Origin: Dichotomocladium elegans
Taxonomy: Eukaryota > Mucoromycota > Mucoromycetes > Mucorales > Lichtheimiaceae
Direction of reading: 5' to 3'
Assembly (NCBI GenBank): GCA_025716815.1
Contig: JAIXMN010000004.1
Location: 1,178,001-1,242,000 of the forward strand
DNA length: 64,000 nt
Numbering within the stretch: position 1 is the first letter of the stretch; each line of letters begins with the position of its first letter. Below are positions 1 to 12,065 of this stretch, one piece after another. The translations under genes were made by a program, and so were the position numbers. The notes beneath the pieces were generated by a model. The model was not told the DNA's origin. It did not search any database and was given only the letters and a program-made list of their open reading frames with translations.

Positions 1-3000
1 AGGTGAAATTGGCGTATATTATGGAGTGCATCTAAGCGAGTCATCTTTAAAGCGATGTTTCCCGCAGGCGGTTCCTTTTGGACGTTCACCATCTCTACCA
101 GATGAATATTGCCTCCAATGTTAACAAATAACACCTCATCCTAAGTGGATAACAGTCAAACTCACAAAACAGATGTACATATGCATGCGTCTTACTTACG
201 TCTTCAGCTGTGCGAGACGAGAGCACTGGTGTTGGGATATAGAATTCTTCGCAAAGCAATTTCTTGCATTGGGCTTCAGTAAACATGTTGATTGTGCCAC
301 AGGTGCTGTATTGGCGAATGGTAATGTGTGTCAGAAGATTGTACATACGCGTGTCGCGTGTTAAACTCCACTCCTACCCTATAACAACCAATGCGTTGAA
401 GAGTGGGGATCCAGATAGCTTTAGGAGGTGAAGTGCAGAGATAGATTCTGCCTTTTGAAAATAAGTCATGTTAGAGCAAAGGCTTGTGTATTTTGTTGGT
501 ATTGCTTACAGGAAGATGGGTGATGAGGGTACCTTCACCATCGGTACTATGTCCCCACAGTGTCCCGTCTTCTAAACCCACTAGGACTGTGTGTTTATTC
601 CTGCCTCAACTGTTTAGCTCTCTCCCTCTTCAACCATGACGATAGGAAACATGTCCCAATACAAACCGCGATAGTCCTAGGTGTTCCACGATGGAGGTGA
701 CCAATAGCGATGGTTCGACTGCTCTCAAATAACTGTTCTGTAAGATTAGTTGATCTCAGCTCAGGCGGCTCCTATTTTACCCAGCAGTGTAGCAGACACT
801 GGCGCCGGGAAAGATCCATCAATGCGCCTTGGTAGTACCGTCTCAGACTCTTGTGTCCAATCTACCATCCTTCCGTCATGCAACAGACCATAGAATCCAG
901 TTCCATGGGACTGGATCCAGATTAAATTGTTCTAGACGGAATGATTAGCTTTCAACAGTGCATGCACGATCGTCTAGACAATATGCTCTTTACATTCTCG
1001 TAGATCCGCTCGCAGTCGCCCAATCTCGGACGTTTCGGCGCTGGCCTACAGGGTTTCATCCTTTCTTCGTCAGCGGCTTTAAGCCCAATCTGAATTCCAG
1101 TTGCTGTTCCTTAACTCTTCTTCTCGGTCAACACAGCCGCCTTTAATTCGCCACACATTGCCCCCAGACGTCCGCACAAGAATAGCGCAACAGTATATGC
1201 TGTCGACTGAACACATTTGCTCGATTGTCACTGATCCCAATTCCCAAGATTTTGTCTGTTTATGTTCAGCCCATCCGTGTCTGTCAGCGATTCAAAACGG
1301 GTAGTTCAATGAACTTAGCAGCTCTCACCCCCCATTACCTGCATGATGCCGGCTTCAGTTATCCAAACCGAGGAGACAGCCCCGGAATCGTCTGCATAAA
1401 AGAATTTAGACATACCGTGCGAGCAGCAAGTCGACTCGGAGCAGGTGATTTTCGCGTTAACATGGGATGCAAGCTGTCGGCGATGCAAGATCTCGGTTTT
1501 GATCAAATGCATGCTGAGTGTTGAAGGGAAAAAAGGGACAGAGCACGGGAATTCTGTGCCGCTCCACATTTGCGTAATTAATTCTGGTGTTGTCCACAGC
1601 ATTGTACATGACTTGCATTTCTTCATAGCTTATACTTTGATTATCTTGCGAGGGATTATTTTCTCCCCTCCCCATCGACAAGTTCCTTAGTCAAGGAATG
1701 TTGGATGAGAGCGGCTTTACGTGGTTACCTCATTGTTCACGAAGATGCGGGGACATATTAATGCCGCTCATGGATGCTACAACCACGTTCATATAACGTA
1801 CTTGTCAGTATTTCTAATATGATGGGTAAAAACTTGATACACATAGAGTATGTGGGAGACATCTTAAAAGCGCAATTGTTGACGAAACTGAATGTCGCCA
1901 TGGTGTTGCCAGTTTCAAAATAACATCATTCGATGACCCATATCTAATTTATATAGGATGGACAAGAAGACTCAAGGTATTTACCTCCTACTAACCATAT
2001 TCCTATTGATGGCTCCAAACGTATTCTCACACAATAGTCTATATCGACATATCTTCCCTACAGCATTGGTCTTCAATACTCTCGGAAGTCCGTCTATGAA
2101 GTATGGCTTCATCCCTCTATTCCTCGCCACACACGCTCTACACTTCAACAGGTAGCTTTGATGAGTTCTAAAGAGTACTGGCACGTCAGGCACATATTTC
2201 GAATTAGTGGCGCATAAATGTCCCTTGCTACCATAACAAGAGTCATATTCACGCAATTCATGTGAGGTAATTGGCTCATTGAATATCTGCGTACCATGTC
2301 TTGCAAGAGTAAAAAGGTCGAGCTTGCTGCGATGCGCATGTCTTTGCAAAAAGGCTCGAATATCCAAACTAAGAGAAGCTGGTAAAAAGCGTGAATATCT
2401 TCTATTCGCTGTTCCAAGCAAGGATTTGTTTTCTGAAGCGGAAATGGAAGAATACTGTAGTCGAGCGCTTATGCTCCTCCGAAGGTTAAACGGTACGGAG
2501 AAGACTTTTCATGTACATGTGACATGATCTACGCTATTTTTTTCTATGAAGTATTATCGAATGGTACAGAGAGGTGGCTCATGTATTTGAAGTCCAGGCT
2601 TACCTACTGCAGTAGCACTGTATGTTTGAAAGCAGGGCTTATTCGAAGCTGGTATACTCAATGATTTGAGATACAGACAATGTTCCCTCGCGGGCGAAAG
2701 GCAGACTAAAGTGGAAAGGTGACCTATGATGGGCGTGTACATGCAGCGTTCGATGCACAGCTGCAGGCATCTGCACTGGTCACAGATAACACGGATGTGT
2801 ATAAAACAAGTTTCCGGCCATGGAAGAGAGTCGGATGTCTGGTACATCTGTTTGGCGGAGTAGGAGTGGTCACGTTGCTACTTGGGCGGACCCAGCCGTC
2901 CCGGTTATCAAATGTGGGTCCCTTACTTTTTTTCTCGAATCCTTTCAAAGACAGAGGAATAATAGCTCTCTAACTCTTCTTTCTGTCTTGCCCTTTTCAT

Positions 3001-3025
3001 CGTTTTATAAATCAAACTCAATTGA
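1..3025. other. gene-poor stretch, no supported gene
   Basis: No open frame here resembles a known family, and none shows a consistent exon chain. On the minus strand around 500-600 there is a short coding-like run containing VLVGLEDGTLWGHSTDG, closed by stops on both sides. A frame at 1981-2421 on the minus strand is open for 146 codons but resembles nothing I recognise. The likeliest reading is decayed repeats or old gene fragments. Confidence 0.5.
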
Positions 3026-4537
3026 ATGGCATCCTCTGCTGCAAGCATTCTCCAACGGCAGTACAAAGGTCAGTAATCTCTCTTCAACACACATATACAC
3101 TCTCTACGTCTTGCATATATTCACTTTATCTTGTTAACTCGTCCTACAGAATTAACAAGAAATCCTGTTCCGGGATTTGCTGTTGATCTCAAAAACGATA
3201 GCATCTTCGAATGGTAAAGGCCATTGCTCGTACGCCTCGCAGGTGGTTCAAACTCATTGTGATTTCGGCAATTAGGGACGTCGCCATTATTGGATCACCA
3301 AAGACAATTTATGAGGGCGGTTACTTTAAGGCAATATACATCATTATCCTTCCGTACCAAAAACAAACAAGAGCAGCAGTTCTTCTGCCATACAACTTTG
3401 CATTTCTGACCCGTTGAATCTTTCAGGCCACTCTCTCTTTCCCAGAAGACTATCCATTCAATCCGCCTACGTTCCGGTTCGATCGTGATTTCTACCATCC
3501 GAACGGTACTGGCTATTTATCCACTTTATTCTACAGCAGTACTGAAACGGTTGCTTTTTTTAACAGTCTATCCTGATGGTCGCCTTTGCATTTCCATTCT
3601 CCATCCTCCAGGAGACGATCCCATCAGTGGTGAAAAAGCAGAGGTTGGTTTACTTTTAGAGTAGAATATTAAGAAGGAAAGGGCGAGGGATCAGATAAAA
3701 CTATGCAATGCTGGAGATCAGAATCACTGATTGCTGAGAATTGTCAAATTTGAATTTCCAGGAGCGTTGGAATCCTACACAGGTGAGAGTGTGTGAGATA
3801 GAAGCGGAGGGTCTGAAGATGTCATTCTCTTCTGTTCCTGTCTTTCTTTTTACTAAAAAACGAAGCATATCTCATTGCGCACACGAATATAGTCAGTTGA
3901 AAGTAAGTGCAGTTGCTATAGTAAATTAATGTCGTTATAATATGAATCATATTCCTTTTTATGGACGTTGTGCAATATGCAGGTGTTTTGATGTCGATCA
4001 TCTCGCTATTGGCCGACCCAAATTGTTCCAGCCCAGCCAATGTGGACGCAGGAGTAAGTGAAAACATTTTACTGCGCTCTAGAGCGCACAGATGATGAAT
4101 GCGTTTTGTATGAGCTTGCATTGACGCTCCCGCAAAATACTCACGAGTTGGATGTCCGCCCTCTAGGTCGCATATCGAAAGAACCGCGAATTATTTGATA
4201 GCATAGTACGGAGTAAGTTTACCCGACATCCAATTTACTCAACCATGTTACTAAGCAAGATCCGAACCTCGTATATCATAGGTCAAGTAGAGGCATCAAA
4301 AAGAGACATTCCGCCAGGATTCGAGATGCCCAAGACGGAAAAAGATTTTATGCTGGCCGCACCCACCGAAATAGAAGAAGATGAGAACTTGTAAGTGTTG
4401 CCAGTCTGTTGTCCCCCTCCTTTTCTTCTGACTTGCGCATCTATAGCTGGTACGACTCTGCAGAAGAGAGCGATTTCATTGATGATGATATGGAAGACGA
4501 CGACGATGATGACCAGAGTTTAGGGGATGGAAAATAA
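3026..4537 (+). CDS. CDC34: Cdc34/UBE2R-type ubiquitin-conjugating enzyme E2
   Basis: This E2 enzyme passes ubiquitin to SCF substrates at the G1/S transition. I assemble 11 exons: 3026-3068, 3150-3213, 3276-3330, 3427-3505, 3567-3643, 3762-3782, 3893-3902, 3983-4053, 4167-4212, 4282-4390 and 4447-4537. They total 666 bases and encode 221 residues, with every phase consistent. The UBC fold runs from about residue 5 to 170. The active-site motif DGRLCISILHPP gives Cys88, followed by the Cdc34-specific acidic insert GDDPISGEKAEE and then RWNPTQ and SPANVDAG. The yeast-like run VEASKRDIPPGFEMP and NFWYDS lead into an acidic tail (DDDMEDDDDDD), a hallmark of Cdc34 over other E2 classes. Oddities are a 10-base exon (3893-3902) and a GC-AG intron (3331-3426). 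A polyadenylation-like AATAAA follows the stop. DIC1 starts 104 bases downstream on the same strand. Confidence 0.93.
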
Positions 4538-4641
4538 CCGAAATATCGCTGTTTTAAGTGTGAATAAAAATTGTCGTTCCTGAGCTCTTTTCATAATTTT
4601 TTTTCTACCTTCCTTCCTCTTCCCCTTTCCACACCAGTCGA

Positions 4642-5735
4642 ATGGCGTCTGTAACTACTAGTACCACTTCAGCTGTTGCGCAGAAGCGGGCCACTCCCTT
4701 CTATTTTGGTGGAGCTGCTTCAATAGTTGCTGCAATCTCGGTGCATCCTTTTGACCTGACAAAGGTCCGCCTACAGAACATGAAGGGTGCCAACCATGGC
4801 ATGTTCTCGACCATGATTAGCATTGCAAAGAATGAAGGGTTCTTTAGACTCTATGCCGGTCTTTCTGCTAGTATGCTTCGGCAGGCTACGTATTCGACTG
4901 TTCGCTTTGGCGTTTATGACAAATTGAAGGAGTTTGTCACCAGCCGTACGGACAGTAAGTTTTTAGTTTTTGTGTACGGATGATCCTTATATGGCGGGAG
5001 GGTGACTCATCCTGTTTCTCTGATCTATGATTGATTAGAACCTACCGTATGGCATCTTTTGGCGTGCTCCAGTACGGCTGGTGCATTGGGTGGCGCTTGC
5101 GGCAATCCAGGCGATGTGATCAATGTGCGCATGCAGAACGATGGTCAGCTTCCACCCCGCCAGCGTCGCAACTATAAGCATGCTCTGGACGGTGTGGTGC
5201 GCATGTCGCGCGAGGAAGGCATTGGCTCGCTCTTCCGTGGCGTGGGACCCAATGTGAACCGAGCTATCTTGATGACCTCGTCTCAGTGCGTCTCGTACGA
5301 CATATTCAAGGATCTTCTTCTCCGCTACAGCCCTCTCGAGGATGGTCTTGTTGTTCATTTTTCATCGAGTGTCCTTGCCGTGAGTTTTGGATGGAATGCA
5401 TTGCGAGCGCTAGTAGACTGACTGATATGGGGTTGGGGCCATGAATTATGCAGGGCTTGGTGGCGACCACAGTGTGTTCACCCGTGGATGTGATCAAGAC
5501 CCGGATCATGGCAGCAGGCGCAGCCGATCGGCAGCTGTCTGCCATGACAGTCATGTCGCAGATGTACCGGGTCGAGGGCCTGGCTTCCTTTTTCAAAGGC
5601 TGGACTCCTGCCTTTATCCGTCTCGGTCCTCAAACTATCATCACCTTTGTTGTGCTCGAACAGTTCAAGACATGGCATGCAGCCTGGCATGATCGCCAAC
5701 TCGTCCGGGCGGCGCCGACAACGAGCAAACTGTAG
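4642..5735 (+). CDS. DIC1: mitochondrial dicarboxylate carrier (SLC25 family)
   Basis: This inner-membrane carrier exchanges malate or succinate for phosphate. Exons are 4642-4954, 5039-5379 and 5454-5735, giving 311 residues. Three mitochondrial-carrier repeats are visible with the signature PxDxxK/R: HPFDLTKVRLQ, NPGDVINVRMQ and SPVDVIKTRIM. The wording around them, for example GLSASMLRQATYSTVRFGVYD, RRNYKHALDGV, AGLVATTVCSPVDV and RLGPQTI, follows the yeast Dic1 pattern rather than that of oxaloacetate or citrate carriers. Length is normal for the family (about 300). Both introns are in phase and GT-AG. The start is the first ATG after a pyrimidine-rich leader and fits the family N-terminus. 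An oxaloacetate-type relative remains possible, but the match to dicarboxylate carriers is closer. Confidence 0.9.
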
Positions 5736-6192
5736 AGCGGATAGATAGAAGCGTTACGCCTCTCCCGCACCCCACCTTTTTTAGATGTTTTTATTGTTGT
5801 ATTTATTGCATTGTTTAGTAGCTCATCGATCTTAACAACACCTATTCTTCGCTTGGCTTGGCTGCTAACCCTTTCTTTCTTCCGCAGACATAACCCGCCT
5901 CTCCCTGTCCATCCGCCTACCTCTTGTCATTGTTTTATTATTTACAACATAGAGATATTCGTATCATTTTATCCTCCTCCGGACGATGTTTTGGAAATTA
6001 CTACTTTGATTTGTGGACGTACATACAAATGATCAGAGACCCCATGATAGGTGGGCCCGAGAGCATGGGATGGAGGCTCTGGCCCTGACGAGAGGGTTGG
6101 GGTTGGAAGGCGGTTTAAAATGGGACAGAAACTCCGGTTCCCCATTTCTATTTATTTTCTGCGTTCACCCCGTTTCCCTCAAAAACAATATA

Positions 6193-6951
6193 ATGTCCAG
6201 GCCATTGGCGCTCGTATTCAACATTACACGCAGACATTGTGTCCATGCTCGGCGATCACTTGTGCAAAAGCACAGGCCGAGCCAATCCTACGCCTGGCTT
6301 GCTCCTGCTGCGATGCATCATCCCTCGCATCGCTCGTTAAGTTATACCTGGCCCACAAACTACGCTGCCGCTGATACCAAAGTAACCATAAAGCAAGCCT
6401 CACGGGAGAATGGCTTGACCATCTCAGACAAAGCGCTCAAGGTACCTTTCTACTGCCATTACAGCTTTTTCTTTCTTTCTTTCTTGTGAATGTCGACCAG
6501 AGGGTATTTATCGGTTATGTTGAGCTAGCAACTTAAACATATTCGCGAACGAGACAACGATCCCGACATGATGCTGCGGATATTGGTCGACTCGGGAGGA
6601 TGTCACGGTTATCAGAACAAATTGGAGATTACACATACGCTCGATGAAGATGATATGTAAGCGATTGGGATTGTGCTGTTATCTTTGGCGAGGATGAGAA
6701 GTCCAATTGATATATGGCGTCCGCGTATTTTTTTTCTTTGGGGGGGGGCGGTATATAGCATATTTGAAAAGGAAGGCGTGAGAGTCGTGGTAGATTCGAT
6801 TTCGCTGCAATTCATTCGAGGATCGACGGTGGACTTTGTGGAGGAGCTGATCGGGTCAACGTTCCAGGTGATAGACAATCCGAATGCAAAGAATAGCTGT
6901 GGATGCAACATATCCTATGACATTGATCTTGATGCTGTTATTCAAAAATAG
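6193..6951 (+). CDS. ISA2: mitochondrial iron-sulfur cluster assembly factor, A-type (ISCA2/Isa2)
   Basis: A-type scaffold or transfer protein that works with Isa1 and Iba57 in making mitochondrial [4Fe-4S] clusters. Exons are 6193-6441, 6529-6656 and 6759-6951, giving 189 residues. The N-terminal 70 residues are basic and rich in Ser, Arg and His, as expected of a mitochondrial presequence. The domain then carries the three conserved cysteines: one in DSGGCHGYQNKLE and two in NSCGCNISYDIDLD near the C-terminus. EKEGVRVVVDS and IGSTFQVIDNPNAK follow the Isa2 consensus more closely than Isa1. Intron 2 contains a T-run next to a G-run close to its 3' end. The 3' border of intron 1 was chosen as TAG before CAACTTAAAC because it keeps the frame and the family sequence. 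Confidence 0.9.
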
Positions 6952-9900
6952 AGATATAGTGATAATAATAATATAATCAATGCATGAAAAAGAAGACCTT
7001 TTGCAGACTCCCCGCCCCACCCCGGCGTTTACCCTGTGTGACTGTGCTCGCGTCCGTCTTTAGACCAAGTGCAGTCTACGCTATATCATAATAAGCGTTG
7101 GCGTAGATTTGTTTGTGGAATCGCATCTTGCATTACGTTTGTGCGTGGTGGATGCTTTGCTGCTTTAAAGGGAAAAAATAAACAATGAAAGCTCGATGCG
7201 AAGGCGCGAGTGTGTGTCCAACAATGGAATCTGCTCAAGTCCTTTGTTTTCGTTTAACGTTTGTCGTACAGCCGTAGTTTACAATTCCATGCTAACCCAG
7301 CATAATCTGTCCATTTAGTAAACACAGTTTCAACTCGTGGGAAAACGAATGACTCGATCACAGGAGCACAGTCCTGCAACGGAAGCGGGATGGCAGCGGA
7401 TTTGAAAGCCAGGCCCCGATGGATTAAAGTTTTTGCTTTTGTCGTTGATAATGCAGGCTCACCAAACAAGAAAGTATCGGCTTTTCTGATTGTTTTTAGC
7501 AAATGATAATATCTATCACCTTTTGACACAGTCGTTGCAAAAAATCAAAGCAATGGAGTATGTTGTGTTCAAGATGTTTTGCGCTTAGCTAACCAAACAT
7601 TGCATAAATGATTATTCACAATGAGTTGAACCTCAATGACGATAGAGTAAGCCTACATTTGGTGTGCCAGTCAAGGGGTGAAGGAACACTGCTTCGTGTG
7701 ATGTTGTTCTATTCGGTCCCTGCTGATTTGTATGTTCTTCTTGGAACGTTCAACCGTTCAGCAGCCACAAGGCCAATTACGTTTTGCGTTTTGAGACATC
7801 TACTTGCTGAATTTGTCTTTGGCAGATACTGATCGTCGGGCAATCGATTGTTGCAAAAAAAAAAGAGACAAAAGATAAAAAAAGAGTTAAGGATAATGAT
7901 AAAAGAAGCAGAGCATAGGATCCCATTTACCATCGGTATTATCAACACTCTCTTGTTGAGTGGTTGCCATGATACAGCACAGACGGCATGGAATGGCAGG
8001 TCTTTGTTTCACAGATGTAGCCTGGCTACTTGCAATGGTCTAAGGACAGCTTCCCTACAGAAGATTGCTCCGCATTCAGATTTTTCAAATGTACATAGAC
8101 TAGAGTCCAAAAAATATGACAACGCACTGAGGAGAAAGACACCAGAGAAGAATCATGTCAGCCCAAAGCGTCGGCCTCAGTCGCCTTGACGCGGATCGGC
8201 TTTTTCGCTTGCTACTGCTTCGCTTACATATTCGAGGCAGGGGTCAGCTCATTCTGCGCAGATCCTCTCGGATCCAAACAGTCGGTATCTGTTCAAGTGA
8301 AACCATGGACGCCAGGACAAGAGAGAGTGTGTGTGGGACAATAGGTTGAATGCCGTTTCAGCAGAAGGATCGTCGGAAAAGAAACGAATCAAAAAAGATA
8401 TTGATTCGATATATCTTTACATCCAACGTCGCGATGGTTTTTATTGTTGCAATCATTTTTCGAAGGCAAGACATCTCGACCAGAATGCAAAGGAAATAGT
8501 CTGATCCATGCTGGAACAGACTGACTGCGGCTAAAATCAGCCCATAAGATCCTTAGAGGTGGTCTCAAATGATGTCGCTCCGGTCGGAAACATCCTCTTG
8601 TCTACAGTTATAGATCCCAGGGAACCAAGTTGGGCATAGGCGATAGCTCTAAACCCACATAATCCTTAAGCATCAATTGGAACCCCGCAGACAATAGCGT
8701 CTACAGGGAAATCAGGATGTGTTTGTGGTATGCCTTCAGAGCTGTAATGCAGCATAAAAAAAAAAGGCAAGAAATCTTAGTTTATGAAAGTATAATGTAC
8801 TAATAATTACTGAAAACTATACGTATTGAGTGATGGAACGCACCAACGTTCACTGTCTTTATGCTTTGAGTCATGGTCCCCCTCTTTTTTTTTTTGGCAA
8901 CGGTGTATTTAGCTGTGGTATTCTCTTGGCGTTCTTATCCTATTTTCTGCTATTTCAAAGCTGGAAGGTATTCGTGTGCTTTCATGTCCTTCGGGCACCT
9001 CCTCGCCTTTACGCCATTAGGAAATTGGAGTTGGCTGATATTGTCCGGCTTGAATGACTCTGCGCAAGTTCTTCTAAGGCACAGATAAAAAACAATTATC
9101 AAGAGCAAATCCGGCTCTGGATCCATTTAACTCAATGGAGGATAGTATTCATTGTAACCTCTGCCATACTTGTTTTCATGTTTACGGAGGTGGTACTGTC
9201 ATTCATGGATGCATCTGAAATAGCTATACGTCATTTTTTGGTACCATTATGTTTGATAGATCCATCAAAACCGTTTGCAATAACGCACTGATGGATAGCC
9301 GTGTTGATGTCGTCGTGAGTACTGTAAGACACGTTAATGGCATTTTCCATCTGTTAAGTTATCGGCCATGCGTGCTCTTCATAACAATAGCAATAAATCA
9401 GTGAAAGACAGGGAACTTCTTACTGCCTAGGCGTTTGTTATTTTTAAAGAATTTCATCGATGCAAGGCTATTTCGAAGATGAATCATGCCGTCATCAGAT
9501 GTGTTTGAAGAGTAACATATGACCCTGATCTTTCTAGCGTTTATACATCGCCTACATATTATGCCCATTTACCTCTTGCAAATCCTATTTCAATAAGTCA
9601 AGATTACTGACCCCCGGCTGACACCTATACGTACTTACTTTCGCAATAGGGTATTGTTACTAATATCTTAGAACATTCTCAAAGATGCTCTATATGATAC
9701 ATACTAGGGATAAAATGCAGTAGGGATGCTAGCTTTCCGACACCCTCATATACCTGCGGTATAGTCTATTTGGCATCCATGGTTGTCCGCATAGCGCATC
9801 TATTAAGGGATATATATCAGACAGGCTGCGCCGTGTGGGTAACCACTATAGGATATAAGGTTGCAGTCGCGGATCATGCATCTGTGTACTGTCTTCGTTG

Positions 9901-10730
9901 CAATCTCAGGTTAATCAATCTGGCCTAGATCGTTGTCGACGGAAATGAGAAGCTGATATCACGTGACTTGTTTGTTAATCACTGGTTGTAGTTCGGTGGA
10001 TTGAGTTTTAATTACTTCTCGAGCGCTCTTGATTACTTCGCTATCAAGCATCTACGGCCATATCTTGAGTAGCATATGTTCGTTCGATATGTTGTGATCA
10101 TCAGGGCTTTGCTTGTGGCCGTGGATCTCTTGCATTTCGGCAACCTGTGCATAATAGCAGAGCATCCAATATTCTTCTGTTCCGAGGTGCTTGCATTTTG
10201 GAATTTTAAAATGCCGGGCGGGTAGAAGGATGGTCTGACTTTCAAGGACATGTTCCACCATAGGTTCTGTTGCGTTCTCGTCGTTAATGTTTGCCCTAGG
10301 AGGCGTCTTGCTAGCAATTTTTGTGAAGCTCGTTGAAACAGCTGTAATCTTATAAGATACTTTTGTACAGAACACATGGTATTCATACGACATCGTCTCT
10401 TGCGACTTTGAAACACTTTTTTTTTTTTGGGCCGACAAATAATTCTGGCGACTTCATCTTTTCTCGAAAAAAGCGACTTGTGATCCCTCGATACAGCAAC
10501 TTAAATTTTCCTAAAAATACAAAAGAAATCATTGCGCCCTTATTACTTGTACGTACGCACTCCAAAAAGAGGATCGGCAAAAAGGGCGTCACGAAATGAC
10601 GGGTTTCCGACCCCTGACAATCATATCCAATGGTAGCACCGCAAATTTTTTCGGGATAAAAAGATACGAGTGAGCCCAGTTGTTGTTCTTTCCTTCCTTT
10701 TTCTAACCCCTCTCCCGTTACTCATCTAAA
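6952..10730. other. gene-poor stretch with gene relics
   Basis: Nothing complete is recognisable in 3.8 kb. A minus-strand frame at 7254-7529 is open for about 91 codons without an ATG and looks like an orphan exon or relic. An OTU-like relic lies at 8537-8734 (listed separately). Two overlapping minus-strand frames at 10033-10438 are open for about 128 codons, but neither resembles a family I know. The 100 bases before the AAC start have a CCAAT motif near 10626 and a pyrimidine-rich leader, consistent with a promoter for that gene. Confidence 0.45.
8537..8734 (-). pseudogene. decayed OTU-type cysteine protease fragment
   Basis: On the minus strand the frame reads through VDAIVCGVPIDA, a TAA stop, then GLCGFRAIAYAQLGSLGS and on to TSKDLMG and a stop. 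The GxCGFRAI block matches the catalytic-cysteine motif of OTU domains (usually D-G-N-C-G-F-R-A), here with the preceding residues mutated and an in-frame stop. OTU domains occur in cellular deubiquitinases and are also carried by some eukaryotic transposons, so the origin is undecided. No intact flanking exons were found. Confidence 0.4.
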
Positions 10731-11791
10731 ATGGCTGGTGATAAGAACTCTAACCAATTCGTCATGGTAAGTTTTCTGGAGAGCATGCGAATGTTCTGTC
10801 CCGTACGAAGAGCGAAGGCAAAGCCAACATACCCATCGCACCAATGATAGGACTTCCTCATGGGCGGTGTCTCTGCTGCCGTCTCCAAGACTGCTGCTGC
10901 CCCCATCGAGCGTATCAAGCTCTTGATCCAGAACCAGGATGAGATGATCAAGCAGGGTCGTCTCTCGCACCCCTACAAGGGTATCAGCGACTGCTTTGCC
11001 CGTACCATGAAGGATGAGGGTATCGTCTCTTTCTGGCGCGGTAACACTGCCAACATCATCCGTTACTTCCCCACCCAGGCTTTGAACTTTGCCTTCAAGG
11101 ACAAGTTCAAGCGCATGTTCAACAAGGACAAGAAGCGCGATGGCTACTGGGCCTGGTTCGCTGGCAACTTGGCTTCCGGTAAAGATAAAAGAGGAATGCG
11201 GAAGAGAAGCAATCATGCTGACGGTTGTACCCAAATATAGGTGGTGCTGCTGGTGCCTCGTCGCTCTTCTTCGTCTACTCCCTTGACTACGCCCGTACCC
11301 GTCTTGCTAACGACGCTAAGGCCTCCAAGGGTGGCGGAGAGCGCCAGTTCAACGGTCTCATCGATGTCTACCGCAAGACCTTGGCCTCCGACGGCATTGC
11401 TGGTCTCTACCGTGGCTTCACCATCTCCTGCGTTGGTATCGTCGTCTACCGCGGTCTCTACTTCGGTATGTACGATTCCCTCAAGCCCGCTCTTCCCGAG
11501 AGCCTCCAGAAGAACTTCTTGGCCACCTTCTTGCTTGGCTGGGCTGTTACCACTGGTGCTGGTTTGGCTTCGTACCCCATCGATACCGTCCGTCGTCGCA
11601 TGATGATGACCTCCGGCGCTGCCGTCAAGTACGACTCCTCGCTTCACGCCTTCCGTGAGATCATCGCCAAGGAGGGTACCAAGTCCCTCTTCAAGGGTGC
11701 TGGTGCTAACATTCTCCGTGCCATCGCTGGTGCTGGTGTCTTGTCTGGTTACGATTACCTCCAGATGTGGCTCTTTGGCAAGAAGTTCTAA
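10731..11791 (+). CDS. AAC: ADP/ATP carrier (adenine nucleotide translocase)
   Basis: Exchanges cytosolic ADP for matrix ATP across the inner mitochondrial membrane. Exons are 10731-10766, 10851-11178 and 11241-11791, giving 304 residues, the usual size. The nucleotide-carrier signature RRRMMM is present in the third repeat ([12 protein letters not shown]). The first two repeats show [16 protein letters not shown] and [13 protein letters not shown]. Codon use is strongly C-ending and uniform (GGT, GTC, AAG, CTC), unlike its neighbours, which fits very high expression. The first exon encodes only 12 residues. The 3' flank begins with a short AAC trinucleotide repeat. Confidence 0.95.
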
Positions 11792-11819
11792 GCTTCTAAC
11801 ATGAGCTGACGATGATCAC

Positions 11820-11844
11820 CAACAACAACAACAACAACAACAAC
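11820..11844 (+). repeat. AAC trinucleotide microsatellite
   Basis: About eight AAC units lie 28 bases past the AAC stop codon, within its likely 3' UTR. An A-rich tract follows at about 11936-11970. Confidence 0.8.
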
Positions 11845-12065
11845 CTTTTCTTTCCATACCGATTATACAAATTCTCCCTCAAAAAAGAAATGAATTGTTA
11901 GAGTTATTCCCAAACTTTAGAGAGACCTGAGGGTAAAAAAAAAAAAAGAAAAGAAAAAAAGAAAACCGAGATAGCTTTATTTGTTCCTTGATTTTCTTTT
12001 TCCTTTTTTTGTCATTGAATAAAGAAAAAATTTGACATTAAGTTTTCCTGTCCTCCCTCTACCTT

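Noticed and set aside
11213..11647. 144-codon minus-strand frame across AAC exon 3
   Set aside because: Mirror of the strongly biased codon use of the ADP/ATP carrier.
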